A stretch of 64,000 nt of DNA from Paraferrimonas sp. SM1919 (GCF_010993985.1 NZ_WINH01000001.1:1-64000), one strand, 5' to 3'. Shown: positions 18,132 through 27,920, numbered from the stretch's first letter. Notes: generated from the sequence alone by a model not told the origin. Program-made: numbers and translations.

Positions 18132-18763
18132 AAATTTGATTTTTCTTTAATCAGTTTAAAGTTTTCTTCGATGGATTTATTTCCATCTAGTAGAAGTTCA
18201 AAGTCATTAATCACCTGTTTCTCATTATAAAAATTAACTCTTATTTGCTTTTCTTCATCAGTATCAGGAAATGGTTCAAATTTATTTTTACATCTATATA
18301 TAGAAGTTTCATAATCTATAAAAATACCGACTTTGAATATCTTAGGGGATAACTTACCTATTATAAAAATAAATGCTTTATACATAGGATCTTGTAATAT
18401 TTCACTGCCGAACAATACTTTTAAATCAATTATCGAATCACATAGCTGCCTGTCTAACAGCAATATTTTATTAAACGACTTTATTCTTGCTTTGATAATA
18501 AAAATCCAAAAAAGCTCTATTAACGCCAATGTAATCCAAACCCTCTGTACAAATGGATTTTTTAAACCTTTTGTCCTTACATCTGATCGACCAGGTTTAG
18601 GTAACTTTTTACCGAGTATCGCCCTCGCAAGAGCTTTCAGTTTATCCATGCCAGGTGTGTAGCCAATTCTTGTCCATAAAATATTTACTTCATATTCTTT
18701 TTTTATCATTTTGATATAAGTTGACTTACCACAACCATCAATACCTGAGAATCCAACTATCAT
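18128..18763 (-). CDS. Thymidylate-kinase-like P-loop protein
   Basis: 211 residues. Walker A GIDGCGKST (Lys13) and the DR motif DRQLCDS (D104, R105) match the thymidylate kinase fold. A housekeeping Tmk would not be expected inside a capsule operon, and similarity outside the motifs is weak. Together with the adjacent APH-like kinase and nucleotidyltransferase-like protein it may provide a phosphorylated precursor or modify the glycan. A role in dTDP supply is an alternative, although no dTDP-sugar gene is in this operon. Confidence 0.72.
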   Translation of the reverse strand: MIVGFSGIDGCGKSTYIKMIKKEYEVNILWTRIGYTPGMDKLKALARAILGKKLPKPGRSDVRTKGLKNPFVQRVWITLALIELFWIFIIKARIKSFNKILLLDRQLCDSIIDLKVLFGSEILQDPMYKAFIFIIGKLSPKIFKVGIFIDYETSIYRCKNKFEPFPDTDEEKQIRVNFYNEKQVINDFELLLDGNKSIEENFKLIKEKSNL

Positions 18764-18772
18764 AATTTAAAA

Positions 18773-19642
18773 TCACCCCCTTAAGTACCTTCTATAAAGT
18801 GAATTTAACTTCCTGTAATATTCAACATCGACTTTATACCTAAATAAATAGGATTTGAGTAACTTGATATATGAGTGCACTACACCAGATAACAAATATG
18901 ACAAAACTGAAACACCATTTAATTTTGAATAAGTAATCACTGATTCAAGTAAGATTTCAACCGACAATAGTTCCACACGTTCCCTATGCCAATCTAAATG
19001 CAGGTAAAGCAAGTCCTTATCATAAACAATTTCATAACCTTTTTTTAAGGCGCGCAGTGCGACATCAGACTCTTCACAATATAAAAAAATATCATCAGTA
19101 AATAACCCTATTTCTTTGAATTTTTCAATATCATAAAAAGTAAGCGCTCCGGACAACGCCATATATTTATGAACAAATGGAACCCTGTTAATCAGCTTAT
19201 TAAAAATAGCTTTAATTATTGGGAATTGATACTCTGGCCTAACAAAATAACTTTGAGACAACTTACTTAATTGCTTACCTGAAATAGCTAAAACATTACT
19301 ATTATCTTCAAAATTAGTGACAACACTAGAGATAAAGGGCTTCACAAATCGAACATCAGGATTTACAACACAAGCATACTTATATTTAGCATAGGAAATA
19401 GCAAGGTTATTACCTACACCATAACCAGTATTAGTACTTGATAAAACATAGCTAATATCAATATCATAATCAACTCTCAACCTGTTAACAATTTCCCTTT
19501 CTCGTCCCTTACCATAATTATCTATAACAATAATCTCAATATAATCTTTAGGCACATCAAGATAATAAAGAATGGACTCTACTAAGCTACCTAATTCCAT
19601 TTCAGACTTATAACATACTATAAGAAAAGATATACCATTCAA
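18773..19642 (-). CDS. Glycosyltransferase family 2 (rhamnosyltransferase-like)
   Basis: 289 residues, GT-A fold. The start ISFLIVCYKSEMELGSLVESI, the NTGYGVGNN motif (about 70-78), the NPDVRF metal-binding DXD equivalent and the CEESDVALRALKKGY catalytic region are typical of WbbL-type inverting GT2 enzymes. It is likely to add a deoxyhexose or similar sugar to the system B unit. Neighbours are Wzy upstream and the thymidylate-kinase-like gene downstream. Confidence 0.88.
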   Translation of the reverse strand: MNGISFLIVCYKSEMELGSLVESILYYLDVPKDYIEIIVIDNYGKGREREIVNRLRVDYDIDISYVLSSTNTGYGVGNNLAISYAKYKYACVVNPDVRFVKPFISSVVTNFEDNSNVLAISGKQLSKLSQSYFVRPEYQFPIIKAIFNKLINRVPFVHKYMALSGALTFYDIEKFKEIGLFTDDIFLYCEESDVALRALKKGYEIVYDKDLLYLHLDWHRERVELLSVEILLESVITYSKLNGVSVLSYLLSGVVHSYIKLLKSYLFRYKVDVEYYRKLNSLYRRYLRG

Positions 19643-19669
19643 TTGAAAACCCCCTTTAAAATATAGAAA

Positions 19670-20869
19670 CTAACTTTCTCTTAAAAATCTTTCTTGTGAA
19701 ATAAATAAGCCATAGAAAAAAACCAACCAATATAAAAGCTGGACTGAAACAACAGTTAAATTTGCTGAGAAAAAATTTGTAAGCGAAACAGATAGAACAA
19801 TTACTGTATAGTATATGCCAACACCACAAGCAGTCGTGTTAAAAATCAAATATAATAAACTAAAAAAGTACAACAAAAAAAACACAACGCCATTTTCAAT
19901 TACTAAGGATACAAATGAGTTTTCTACATAGAAAGCCTCTAAACCATTTGAATTACCATGTTGAGATGCAGTACCACTGCCTGTACCAAATAACAATTCT
20001 GACACATTGAGTTCACTTATGTGGCTTAATGCATTAATCATAGAAGTAAACCTAGTATCATAAGCGCCTGCTTCGTAATCAAATACAGATAAAACATATG
20101 GAAGCTTCCCCATGCTTTCATAATAAATATACATAATCAAAAAAGATGCGACAGAAAACAAAAGTAATGATATATACCTTTTATTATAAACCAAATAAAA
20201 CAACGAAAACAAAAAAATTATAATATATGAGGACCTGCTAAACATCAAAAAGAGCGGAACCACCATTATTGCATAGATAAAAGTCTTATTTTTTACGTGC
20301 AACTGACTACACATTACCATTGCTAAAAAAATTGCAACTTCAATTGAAAAAATTATAGGATTACTCAAATTAGATGGGCGATAGGTCCACTCTTTCACTT
20401 CAATATCCATAACACCAAAAAAGTCGTAACTATAAAATGCACGAATATAAAAAATCAATATATTTATAACAAAGTATACTAAAAGAACGTTGACTAAATC
20501 CAAGTTTTTATTAACTATTTCCCTTGCTGCATAGCAAGCCATTATAGGGATAATAACAAACCTAGCCCCCCCCATAAAAGCAGATACCAGACTTACATCT
20601 ACAATCAACATTTGAAAAAAAAGTAAAATTAAAACCACCACAATCAACAATAACGAAAACAAATTAGCCAAGTACCTTTGCCTGACAATAATAAACGAGA
20701 AATAAATAAACCAATAAAAAAAATAAACCAATGAAGTTGATTCAACACCGGTCAAACTTTTTATTAAAGGTCCAACACTAACTATCAGCAAAAAACCTAC
20801 GAAAGAAAAAAATAAATTCTCATGAGATGCAACATAAAAAATTATTATTAAGGTGATAATAGATAACAT
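19670..20869 (-). CDS. wzy: Wzy-type O-antigen/capsule polymerase (system B)
   Basis: 399 residues with about ten hydrophobic segments and a large periplasmic loop around residues 235-300, the usual Wzy topology. Primary sequence is poorly conserved, as expected, and strongly AT-rich. Position among Wzx, GTs and the acetyltransferase supports polymerase rather than ligase. It would join undecaprenyl-linked repeat units in the periplasm. Confidence 0.75.
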   Translation of the reverse strand: MLSIITLIIIFYVASHENLFFSFVGFLLIVSVGPLIKSLTGVESTSLVYFFYWFIYFSFIIVRQRYLANLFSLLLIVVVLILLFFQMLIVDVSLVSAFMGGARFVIIPIMACYAAREIVNKNLDLVNVLLVYFVINILIFYIRAFYSYDFFGVMDIEVKEWTYRPSNLSNPIIFSIEVAIFLAMVMCSQLHVKNKTFIYAIMVVPLFLMFSRSSYIIIFLFSLFYLVYNKRYISLLLFSVASFLIMYIYYESMGKLPYVLSVFDYEAGAYDTRFTSMINALSHISELNVSELLFGTGSGTASQHGNSNGLEAFYVENSFVSLVIENGVVFFLLYFFSLLYLIFNTTACGVGIYYTVIVLSVSLTNFFSANLTVVSVQLLYWLVFFYGLFISQERFLRES

Positions 20870-20897
20870 ATTTAAGGATTTTTAAAAGTTATATGAT

Positions 20898-21554
20898 TTA
20901 TTCAATCGATATCCAAGCACGTTGTTTTACACAATATCTTTTAACTACTTTAGCTGGATTACCAACGGCTATTGAAAATTCTGGAACTCTACCCACAACA
21001 ACGGAATTAGCACCAATAACTGTACCATTTCCAATTGAAGCACCCGCCAAAATGGATACTGACTCACCAATCCATACATTATCACCTATAACTACCGAAT
21101 CATCGTTCGTAATAAGACGTTGAGAAGGTGGTAAATCCGGGCTTTGATGCTTAAAACTCATTTCTTCTGAATAATAACCATGGTTATGATCAGTAATAAA
21201 AATTTTACTTGCCATTAGAACATTATCACCGATTACCACCTTATTTGTACATCCGATATGAACATTATCATTCAAAAAAACGTTATCCCCAATCATTAAA
21301 ACTGGTGAAAAACATTGATCACCATAACTTGTAATAGCTTCTAAACGTAAGTTCAATCCTGCATAAAAGTTATCACCTATTGTTATATTTTTATGCCCAC
21401 TGACATGAAAACCACTTTTTAAAAAAACTTTATTAGATTTTTTAAATTTTTTGCTATAAAAAACAAAAAAAACTTTTTTAATTACTAAAATAAAGGTGTT
21501 AACCACCCCTTTACGCTTTAAATTCTCTATTACTTTTAAAAAAATCATTTTCAT
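20898..21554 (-). CDS. Left-handed beta-helix acyltransferase (WbbJ-like)
   Basis: 218 residues with hexapeptide repeats (for example VLMIGDNVFLNDNVHIG, VVIGDNVWIGESVSILAGASIG) and the catalytic-His region FITDHNHGYY, closing with VVGRVPEFSIAVGNPAKVVKRY. This is the CysE/LacA/WbbJ acetyltransferase architecture, using acetyl-CoA in the cytoplasm. It probably O-acetylates a sugar of the system B unit. It lies directly upstream of wzy in the operon. Confidence 0.88.
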   Translation of the reverse strand: MKMIFLKVIENLKRKGVVNTFILVIKKVFFVFYSKKFKKSNKVFLKSGFHVSGHKNITIGDNFYAGLNLRLEAITSYGDQCFSPVLMIGDNVFLNDNVHIGCTNKVVIGDNVLMASKIFITDHNHGYYSEEMSFKHQSPDLPPSQRLITNDDSVVIGDNVWIGESVSILAGASIGNGTVIGANSVVVGRVPEFSIAVGNPAKVVKRYCVKQRAWISIE

Positions 21555-21557
21555 ATG

Positions 21558-22685
21558 TCATACCCTGACAGCCTTTTCAATTACCAATCTTATATCTTCA
21601 ACCCTATTAACCCAAGTGTTATTAAAGGAAAACTCCTTGCGCTTTTTAGGTAATCGCTCACCTTCCTCATCTAAAGATAGTTTAACCTTTTCGTAAAAGT
21701 CATCATCATTCTCACTTACATATAAATAATCAGCAAATTTCATTATTTCATCGTATTTTGGTACCACTACGGGCTTACCAGAACTCAAGTATTCATAAAC
21801 TTTAACCGGGTCAACGTATTTTATTAACTCATTCGTAATAAAAGGTAAGATACAAACATCAAAATTCGCTAAATAACTTGGTAACTCTTCAAAATTCTTT
21901 GGTCCTAGAAAGTAAATATTAGTGTGTGATTGGCACTTTTCTTTTATTGAAACACATGAAACTGGTCCTATTATTAAAAAATCCACATCTGGCAACCTTG
22001 ACGCTAAGTTAATCAATAAATTAACATCAAACCATGACCCAACACCACCGAAATAGCCCACTATTTTCCTATTCACATTGATATCAGAAGGAGCCATCAC
22101 TTCAGCCTTATCAATATTAAACCTATCAAATGTTGCCGCATTATTAATCACGGTGACCTGTTTAGCCCCTATACCTTTCAGGTGTTTTGCTAATGATTTT
22201 GAGCTTGAAAAAACTACATCCGCTACTTTTACAAGGTTGATTTCATCATAATTGTTTTTCTTGATAATACTTTCATCACTTGTAAATTGGTCATACTTAT
22301 CCATACAATCATATACTGTTATGCCGTTGAAGCTTTTAGGAATGTACTTTACCTGACTTGGATGAGTAAACCAAAGCACATCATTGTTATCAATTTTCAT
22401 TATGTATTTGAAGTAAAAACTCAAGAAAAACTCATTAATAAACTTTACTATAAAAAAACTTCCTCTTGGTAAAAGTCTAATTCTTTTTACAATCAACCCT
22501 TCATTTGAATTAAATGATTTCAAACCAATATCATCACCTAATTTATGTGGCCTCATTTCTTTATTGCTAAATGGAAGTATATTGAAATATGTCACATCGT
22601 AATACTTACTTAAACCCTCAGCTATGTGTTGTGGTCGTTGCTTGGTTACATACCAATCAAGAAGTGAGAAATAAAATATTTTCAT
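21558..22685 (-). CDS. Glycosyltransferase, GT-B fold (family 1/4-like)
   Basis: The preferred start is ATG at 22685 (MKIFYFSLLDWYVTKQRPQH) with ACGAGA upstream; an upstream frame to 22733 adds 16 residues without support. About 375 residues. The N-terminal acceptor domain contains the RPQH motif seen in GT1-like capsule enzymes. The C-terminal donor domain begins KIVGYFGGVGSWFDVNLL and has the DPVKVYEYLSSGKPVVV nucleotide-binding region. It is the first gene after a gap of about 430 bp within the operon. Confidence 0.85.
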   Translation of the reverse strand: MKIFYFSLLDWYVTKQRPQHIAEGLSKYYDVTYFNILPFSNKEMRPHKLGDDIGLKSFNSNEGLIVKRIRLLPRGSFFIVKFINEFFLSFYFKYIMKIDNNDVLWFTHPSQVKYIPKSFNGITVYDCMDKYDQFTSDESIIKKNNYDEINLVKVADVVFSSSKSLAKHLKGIGAKQVTVINNAATFDRFNIDKAEVMAPSDINVNRKIVGYFGGVGSWFDVNLLINLASRLPDVDFLIIGPVSCVSIKEKCQSHTNIYFLGPKNFEELPSYLANFDVCILPFITNELIKYVDPVKVYEYLSSGKPVVVPKYDEIMKFADYLYVSENDDDFYEKVKLSLDEEGERLPKKRKEFSFNNTWVNRVEDIRLVIEKAVRV

Positions 22686-23111
22686 AATTTGTCTCGTTAG
22701 TAAAAATCTTTTTAGAAAGTGCGCACCCTGCACTTCATTATTAACAACTTAAAAATACCGCCTTATTTTAACAAGCTTACCCCTTCCCTCGACACCCTAT
22801 ATCATTAGTCTATAGCATTTCAACCTTCACTCAATATCTATGACGTCAATTAACATATACACTTTTAAGACCTAAGTTATAAATTACAACATTCTTATTT
22901 TATACAGGAACCACCCCATTAAAAAATAAAACTGTAATCAACTTTGTCAATTTCATGCACACAAAAATTACACCCAATCAAATCTAAATATCGTGCAAAA
23001 GTTACTTCAACCGCAATCAATAAGAATCTTTCACCTTCTCATTTAAATGCTTTTCATTCCAACAAAAGACAAAACAAAAAAGTAATAGATTAAAAAACCA
23101 ACATGGTAAAA
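22686..23111. other. AT-rich gap inside the system B operon
   Basis: About 425 bp between wzx and the next glycosyltransferase, unusual in an operon where genes otherwise overlap or nearly touch. No frame longer than a few dozen codons is convincing. It holds a candidate internal promoter (22923-22950) and a small inverted repeat AAGTGC-N7-GCACTT near 22717-22735. It may mark a former gene or a recombination boundary. Confidence 0.6.
22923..22950 (-). promoter_or_regulatory. Candidate internal sigma-70 promoter in the system B operon
   Basis: On the minus strand a perfect -35 TTGACA (22945-22950) is followed after 16 bp by TATTTT (22923-22928). It would drive the glycosyltransferase starting at 22685 and genes below it. 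AT-rich DNA makes chance matches likely. Confidence 0.35.
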
Positions 23112-24644
23112 TCATTTATTACCATATAAGCGCATAAATAGGTATAGTAAAAATACAGCACTTGGTAAAAACACTATACTCCGCAATAAAAAACCTACAT
23201 TACACACATTCAACAATAGCAAAAAAGTTAAAACACACCATATACATATAGCTTCGATAGATAGCATTGTTTTATTGGGAACAACATTTTTTGCCTTGTA
23301 AACTGGCAACAGTAATAAAGTAATTATTATGTATGAAATTAAAAGTGATGCGCTTAGTCCAGGTGCACCAAAATCAACTAAAAGATAGCTAAAACTAACG
23401 ACTGATATTGCCCACAACAGGTTATCTAAAAAACCCCACCACAAAAGATTATTAGTAACCAAAGCCCTTGACAACCCTTCCTTGTACATTATGATTATTG
23501 TGCTATAAACAACAAGTGAAAATGTAACTTTAAAATTATTTGTTGCATACTCATTACCAAAAATAAAATATATTACCTCTGGAAAGCATAAAAGTGGTAT
23601 TGCAACAAACACTCCTATACTCCAAGAAATAACCATATTCATAACTTTTAATTTCTTTGTTGCATTCTCAGCTTCCTTAGACAGGATTGATAATAGTGGT
23701 GCGCTCAGCGTACTCCCTACAAAAAGTATTAAAGCTTGAAAAACTAAAGCAGCAGTTAACAAACCAAGTTCAGAATAACCATCAACCTGATTGGCTAATA
23801 TAGCACGGCTTAACCAATTTGCAGGCCCTATCATTAAAGTACCGAGTAATGCTGGAAAAGCAAAATTAGTAATTGTGGTTAATTCTTTTTTTAATCCCTC
23901 ATAGACAACAATCACACCATTCCTAATTAGCTCACCCCTTAAAACTATAAAGTTTAGAATCCAATTAATAATTAAATTTATAGCTAAACCCCAAACTACC
24001 CCAGTTAATCCATTGTAGTAAACACCTAAAGTAAGAATTGGGAATGATAAAACACCAACAACAAAATTAACTATAGCAATAGCTTTGAATGATTCAAGCC
24101 CTGCTAAGGTTCCCGTTTGCACGCTATTTAAAGCATTAAAAAAAACGATTAAACTCCCAATTTTTAAACAAAGCTCTAAGTGAGGTGCGTTTAATGAATT
24201 ACTAGCTAGCCATGGCGATAATACAAACAAGCTTAATGCCATTAAAGTACCAGAAGCTAACGAAATTAAGCGCGCAATTGCGATCACCCTTCCAGTTTTC
24301 TGCAAATCTTTTTGCCGAAACTGTGCGATATACTTAGTTGCCATAAGTCCTAAACCAAAACCAGCGATGACACCTATCATACTTACTGTAGACTGAATCA
24401 TACCCAGTTCGCCATAGCTAGCACTACCTAACAACCGCGCCACTATAATCATGGAACACAACATCAATCCTCTAGATATAATTGCCCCGGCCATAGACCA
24501 AAATATACTTAAAGCAAGTCCTGAGCCAACTTCAGAATCTTTAATTTCATTAACAGCATCTTTTATGTTTAATTTAAATGGTGTTTTTTTATTATAAATT
24601 GATAAAAAAAAAGATTTATTTATTTTTTTTATAATTGAACTCAT
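23112..24644 (-). CDS. wzx: Wzx-type polysaccharide flippase (system B)
   Basis: About 510 residues with 12-14 predicted membrane segments of the MOP/PST flippase superfamily; the N-terminal SGLALSIFWSMAGAIISRG and ARLLGSASYGELG are typical. It moves undecaprenyl-linked repeat units to the periplasm. Start at 24644 (MSSIIKKINK) is likely because it forms an ATGA overlap with the stop of a preceding open frame; an ATG two codons upstream (24650) is the alternative. Confidence 0.92.
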   Translation of the reverse strand: MSSIIKKINKSFFLSIYNKKTPFKLNIKDAVNEIKDSEVGSGLALSIFWSMAGAIISRGLMLCSMIIVARLLGSASYGELGMIQSTVSMIGVIAGFGLGLMATKYIAQFRQKDLQKTGRVIAIARLISLASGTLMALSLFVLSPWLASNSLNAPHLELCLKIGSLIVFFNALNSVQTGTLAGLESFKAIAIVNFVVGVLSFPILTLGVYYNGLTGVVWGLAINLIINWILNFIVLRGELIRNGVIVVYEGLKKELTTITNFAFPALLGTLMIGPANWLSRAILANQVDGYSELGLLTAALVFQALILFVGSTLSAPLLSILSKEAENATKKLKVMNMVISWSIGVFVAIPLLCFPEVIYFIFGNEYATNNFKVTFSLVVYSTIIIMYKEGLSRALVTNNLLWWGFLDNLLWAISVVSFSYLLVDFGAPGLSASLLISYIIITLLLLPVYKAKNVVPNKTMLSIEAICIWCVLTFLLLLNVCNVGFLLRSIVFLPSAVFLLYLFMRLYGNK

Positions 24645-24779
24645 TTGCATATTAGATTTTCTCTAAATTTTTGATTATATTTTCTCAAGCCCTTGTATTC
24701 TAAATTTATTAGTAGCAATTCTCTTATACACACGGGTAGTTTTTCAGCAACACTAAATTTAATACCTTGTGCATTTTCC
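24641..24779 (-). pseudogene. Possible 3' remnant of a glycosyltransferase gene between wecB and wzx
   Basis: Between the wecB stop and wzx the minus strand is open for about 45 codons, reading [19 protein letters not shown] then RELLLINLEYKGLRKYNQ, and ends in a TGA that overlaps the wzx ATG as ATGA. This overlap is typical of coupled operon genes. The composition resembles the C-terminal helix of GT-B glycosyltransferases. There is no credible start: the frame continues only a little into wecB. A deletion that removed the rest of a gene would explain this. An open frame of this size can also occur by chance in AT-rich DNA. Confidence 0.35.
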
Positions 24780-25904
24780 TTAGTAGCTTTTCGCAAGTTC
24801 ACCACAAATGCGCTGGCATGCTAGGCCATCACCATAGGGGTTATGGGCAAAGCTCATGGCATCGTAAGCTTGTTGATTGGTTAACAGTTCGTTAAGGTTT
24901 GTAGTGATCGCCGCGACATCAGTGCCCACTAATTTAACTGTGCCGGCATCAACCGCTTCTGGGCGTTCTGTGGTGTCGCGCATAACTAATACTGGTTTCC
25001 CTAAACTCGGGGCTTCCTCTTGAATACCACCAGAATCAGTCAAAATAATGTGTGCTCTGTCCATTAAATAGATAAATGGCAAATACTGCTGGGGCTCAAT
25101 TAATATTACATTGTCCACTTGGCCTAATATGCGATTCACCGGTTCACGCACATTAGGGTTTAAATGCATAGGGTATAAAATTTGGCAATCTGGGTGCGCT
25201 TTTGCGGTAATGGCTAATGCTTCACAAATACGCTCAAACCCTCCACCAAAACTTTCGCGCCTGTGACCTGTCACTAAAATAAGTTGTTTGTTTTTGTCTA
25301 AATAGGGAAACTGTGCATCTAATGTTGCTAAAAGATCAGCATTATTATTGATTTTATTTTTAATCATTAATAAGGCATCAATCACCGTATTACCGGTTAC
25401 GACTATATTTTCAGGGTTGATATTTTCGGTTATTAAATTATTTTTAGACGTTTCTGTGGGGGCAAAATGATATTTTGTCAAACTGCCGGTTAATTTCCGG
25501 TTGGCTTCTTCCGGCCATGGTGAATAAATATTGCCTGTTCTTAGACCTGCCTCTACATGCCCTACTGCAATTTGCTCATAATAGGCGGCTAAGCTTGCAG
25601 CAAAAGTGGTTGCGGTGTCGCCATGAACCAACACAACGGCTGGTTTAAACGCTTGCAGTACAGGTTTAAGCTCTAACAAAATTCGAGCGGTGATTTCATT
25701 TAGGGTTTGCCCTGCTTTCATTAAATTCAGATCGTAATCAGGGGTGATTTCAAAAAGATCCAATACCTGATCCAACATTTCACGATGCTGGGCGGTCACA
25801 CACACTTTTGCATCAAACCTGTTATCCGCCGCTAATGCATGGACCAGTGGCGCCATTTTTATGGCTTCGGGTCGCGTTCCAAATACCGTTAATATTTTTA
25901 TCAT
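24780..25904 (-). CDS. wecB: UDP-N-acetylglucosamine 2-epimerase
   Basis: Converts UDP-GlcNAc to UDP-ManNAc. 374 residues with the N-terminal [34 protein letters not shown] and [28 protein letters not shown] signatures. It is non-hydrolysing type by length and motifs. It is the second gene of the system B operon, 12 bp after the dehydratase. No UDP-ManNAc dehydrogenase (WecC) is present in the window, so ManNAc itself or a product of another enzyme is likely used. Confidence 0.96.
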   Translation of the reverse strand: MIKILTVFGTRPEAIKMAPLVHALAADNRFDAKVCVTAQHREMLDQVLDLFEITPDYDLNLMKAGQTLNEITARILLELKPVLQAFKPAVVLVHGDTATTFAASLAAYYEQIAVGHVEAGLRTGNIYSPWPEEANRKLTGSLTKYHFAPTETSKNNLITENINPENIVVTGNTVIDALLMIKNKINNNADLLATLDAQFPYLDKNKQLILVTGHRRESFGGGFERICEALAITAKAHPDCQILYPMHLNPNVREPVNRILGQVDNVILIEPQQYLPFIYLMDRAHIILTDSGGIQEEAPSLGKPVLVMRDTTERPEAVDAGTVKLVGTDVAAITTNLNELLTNQQAYDAMSFAHNPYGDGLACQRICGELAKSY

Positions 25905-25916
25905 TGCTTTGGCCCT

Positions 25917-27893
25917 TTAATGCAAATTCTGTTTATTAATATTGGTGGTTATTTGCTGGCTTGTTTTAAAGCAGTCGTCGACACAGCTGACTGGGGTAAA
26001 CCCGGTAGGGGCTTGTTCTAACACCTGGCGCACTTGTTCAAACTGGTTACTGGTTAATGCCGTGGTTAACTGTTGCAATATGGCATCCAGCTCGGCTTGG
26101 GTGATGCTGATTTCCGCCGCGGTCGAAATTTTTGGGTGCAGCGTGCCTTGGGCGTTGTCACCAATTAATAGTTCTTCATACAGTTTTTCACCCGGGCGCA
26201 GCCCCACATAATTAATGCTGATGCCGTCTTGGTGGCTGGGGTTGTCATTGCTGGTGTTATTGGCGCTTGGCTCAATGTATTTATGGCCCGATAGGGTGAT
26301 CATTTTTATGGCTAAGTCTTTAATTTTGACTGGCTTGCCCATGTCCAGCACAAACACCTGGCCGTGGCCGCCCATGGCCCCCGCTTGGATCACTAACTCG
26401 GCGGCTTCCGGTATGGTCATAAAATAGCGAATAATTTCAGGGTGGGTAATGGTAATTGGGCCACCATTTTTAATTTGTTTTTTAAATAGTGGCACCACTG
26501 ACCCGCTAGACCCCAACACATTGCCAAATCGCACCATGCATAATTCGGTGTTGTGGCTTAAGTCTTTGGCATTGGCCTGCAACACCAGTTCGGCCATACG
26601 TTTCGATGCCCCCATCACATTGGTCGGGCGCACTGCTTTGTCGGTCGAAATTAATACAAATTTTTCTACGTTGGCATTAATGGCGGCGTTCACACAGCTT
26701 TGGGTGCCAAACACGTTGTTTTTTACCCCGGCAATAATGTTTTGTTCAACCAGCGGCACATGTTTATAGGCCGCCGCGTGGTAAACCGTATTAATGCTAA
26801 AGTGGTTTAACACCTGTTGCACCCTTTCTTGGTCTTGTACGTTGCCCAATATCGGCACAATGTTAATGGGGGTTTCCAGGTTAATATTGGCCGCTGCTAA
26901 CTCGCTTAATATTACATATAAACTGGGTTCAGATATTTCAAACAACACCAAGGTGGTTGGCCTTTGTTTTACTATTTGGCGACATAGCTCACTACCAATG
27001 GAGCCCCCCGCACCGGTCACCATTACGTTTTTGTTCATAATATTTTTGGCCATTAATGCCAAATTGGGTTCCACTTTGTCGCGCCCTAATAAATCGTCAA
27101 TCGACACTGGGCGAATGTCGTCTACGTCCAGCTGACCTTTTATGAGTTCTTCCACATGGGGAATGGTCGACACTTCTATATTGTGTTGGCTTAGGTCGTT
27201 TAATATTTCGGCTCTGGCTTCTTCCGTTAAACTGGGTATGGCAAATATAATGCGCACTACCCCATGGCGTTTAATTAATTTGGCCAGGTTTGCCGGGTGC
27301 GCCACCATGGTGTTTGACACCCGGCTGCCCACCAGTTGCGGATCAATGTCTAATAAAAATTCAACTTGATATTTCGGGTTCAGCCTTAACAACTGCACCA
27401 GTTGTCTGGCGGCCGCACCAGCGCCATAAATGGCCACTTTTTGTGGTTTGTATTTTTTATATTTTTCAGCCAGCCCGCGCACCAGCAGCCTTGGGGTGGT
27501 GCTGATTAGCAATAAAAACATGCCATAATCAAACAGCATAATGGGCGTTACACTGCCCGCCAGCATATAAACGCCAAAACCAAACACCAGGGTTGACACC
27601 GCAGTGGCGATGGTTTGGGTGTAAATATATTCAAGGGTTAAATACCTTAACACCGCGCGATACAGCCCCAAGGCCCGATAACACATCACGGTGATCAGCG
27701 CTAATAACACTAAGGTAATAATAAAAGAGGAGGAAAATAAGGTGGGGGTTTCAACGTTGGCAATGTGTAACGCACCAAAAAATGCCACCGCAACGGCAGT
27801 CACTTCTAATACGACACCTATCATGCGTTTGATGATTCGCGGACAACGCCAAAGCTTTTCAACTAAGGGGGTTGAAATTGAAACTGTTTCCAT
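25917..27893 (-). CDS. Membrane-bound UDP-GlcNAc 4,6-dehydratase (PglF/WbpM/CapD family)
   Basis: 658 residues. The N-terminus has four membrane segments (about 20-125), then a CoA-binding-like Rossmann domain (VAIYGAGAAARQLVQLL), then the SDR catalytic domain with MVTGAGGSIGSELCRQI and STDKAVRPTNVMGASKRMAE. It makes UDP-4-keto-6-deoxy-HexNAc, the substrate for the DegT aminotransferase at the far end of the operon. It is the first gene of system B, with an ops element 17 bp before its start codon. Confidence 0.95.
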   Translation of the reverse strand: METVSISTPLVEKLWRCPRIIKRMIGVVLEVTAVAVAFFGALHIANVETPTLFSSSFIITLVLLALITVMCYRALGLYRAVLRYLTLEYIYTQTIATAVSTLVFGFGVYMLAGSVTPIMLFDYGMFLLLISTTPRLLVRGLAEKYKKYKPQKVAIYGAGAAARQLVQLLRLNPKYQVEFLLDIDPQLVGSRVSNTMVAHPANLAKLIKRHGVVRIIFAIPSLTEEARAEILNDLSQHNIEVSTIPHVEELIKGQLDVDDIRPVSIDDLLGRDKVEPNLALMAKNIMNKNVMVTGAGGSIGSELCRQIVKQRPTTLVLFEISEPSLYVILSELAAANINLETPINIVPILGNVQDQERVQQVLNHFSINTVYHAAAYKHVPLVEQNIIAGVKNNVFGTQSCVNAAINANVEKFVLISTDKAVRPTNVMGASKRMAELVLQANAKDLSHNTELCMVRFGNVLGSSGSVVPLFKKQIKNGGPITITHPEIIRYFMTIPEAAELVIQAGAMGGHGQVFVLDMGKPVKIKDLAIKMITLSGHKYIEPSANNTSNDNPSHQDGISINYVGLRPGEKLYEELLIGDNAQGTLHPKISTAAEISITQAELDAILQQLTTALTSNQFEQVRQVLEQAPTGFTPVSCVDDCFKTSQQITTNINKQNLH

Positions 27894-27909
27894 AATTCTC
27901 TATCCGAGT

Positions 27910-27920
27910 ACGCTACCGCC
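27910..27920 (-). promoter_or_regulatory. ops element in a JUMPstart sequence upstream of the PglF-type dehydratase gene
   Basis: The minus strand reads AACTCAAGGGCGGTAGCGTA, matching the JUMPstart core; the GGCGGTAGCGT ops element is exact. In enterobacteria and vibrios this pauses RNA polymerase and loads RfaH, giving antitermination over long surface-polysaccharide operons and aiding translation. Here it lies only 17 bp before the start codon, so it overlaps the ribosome-binding region. No rfaH gene is in the window. Confidence 0.92.
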
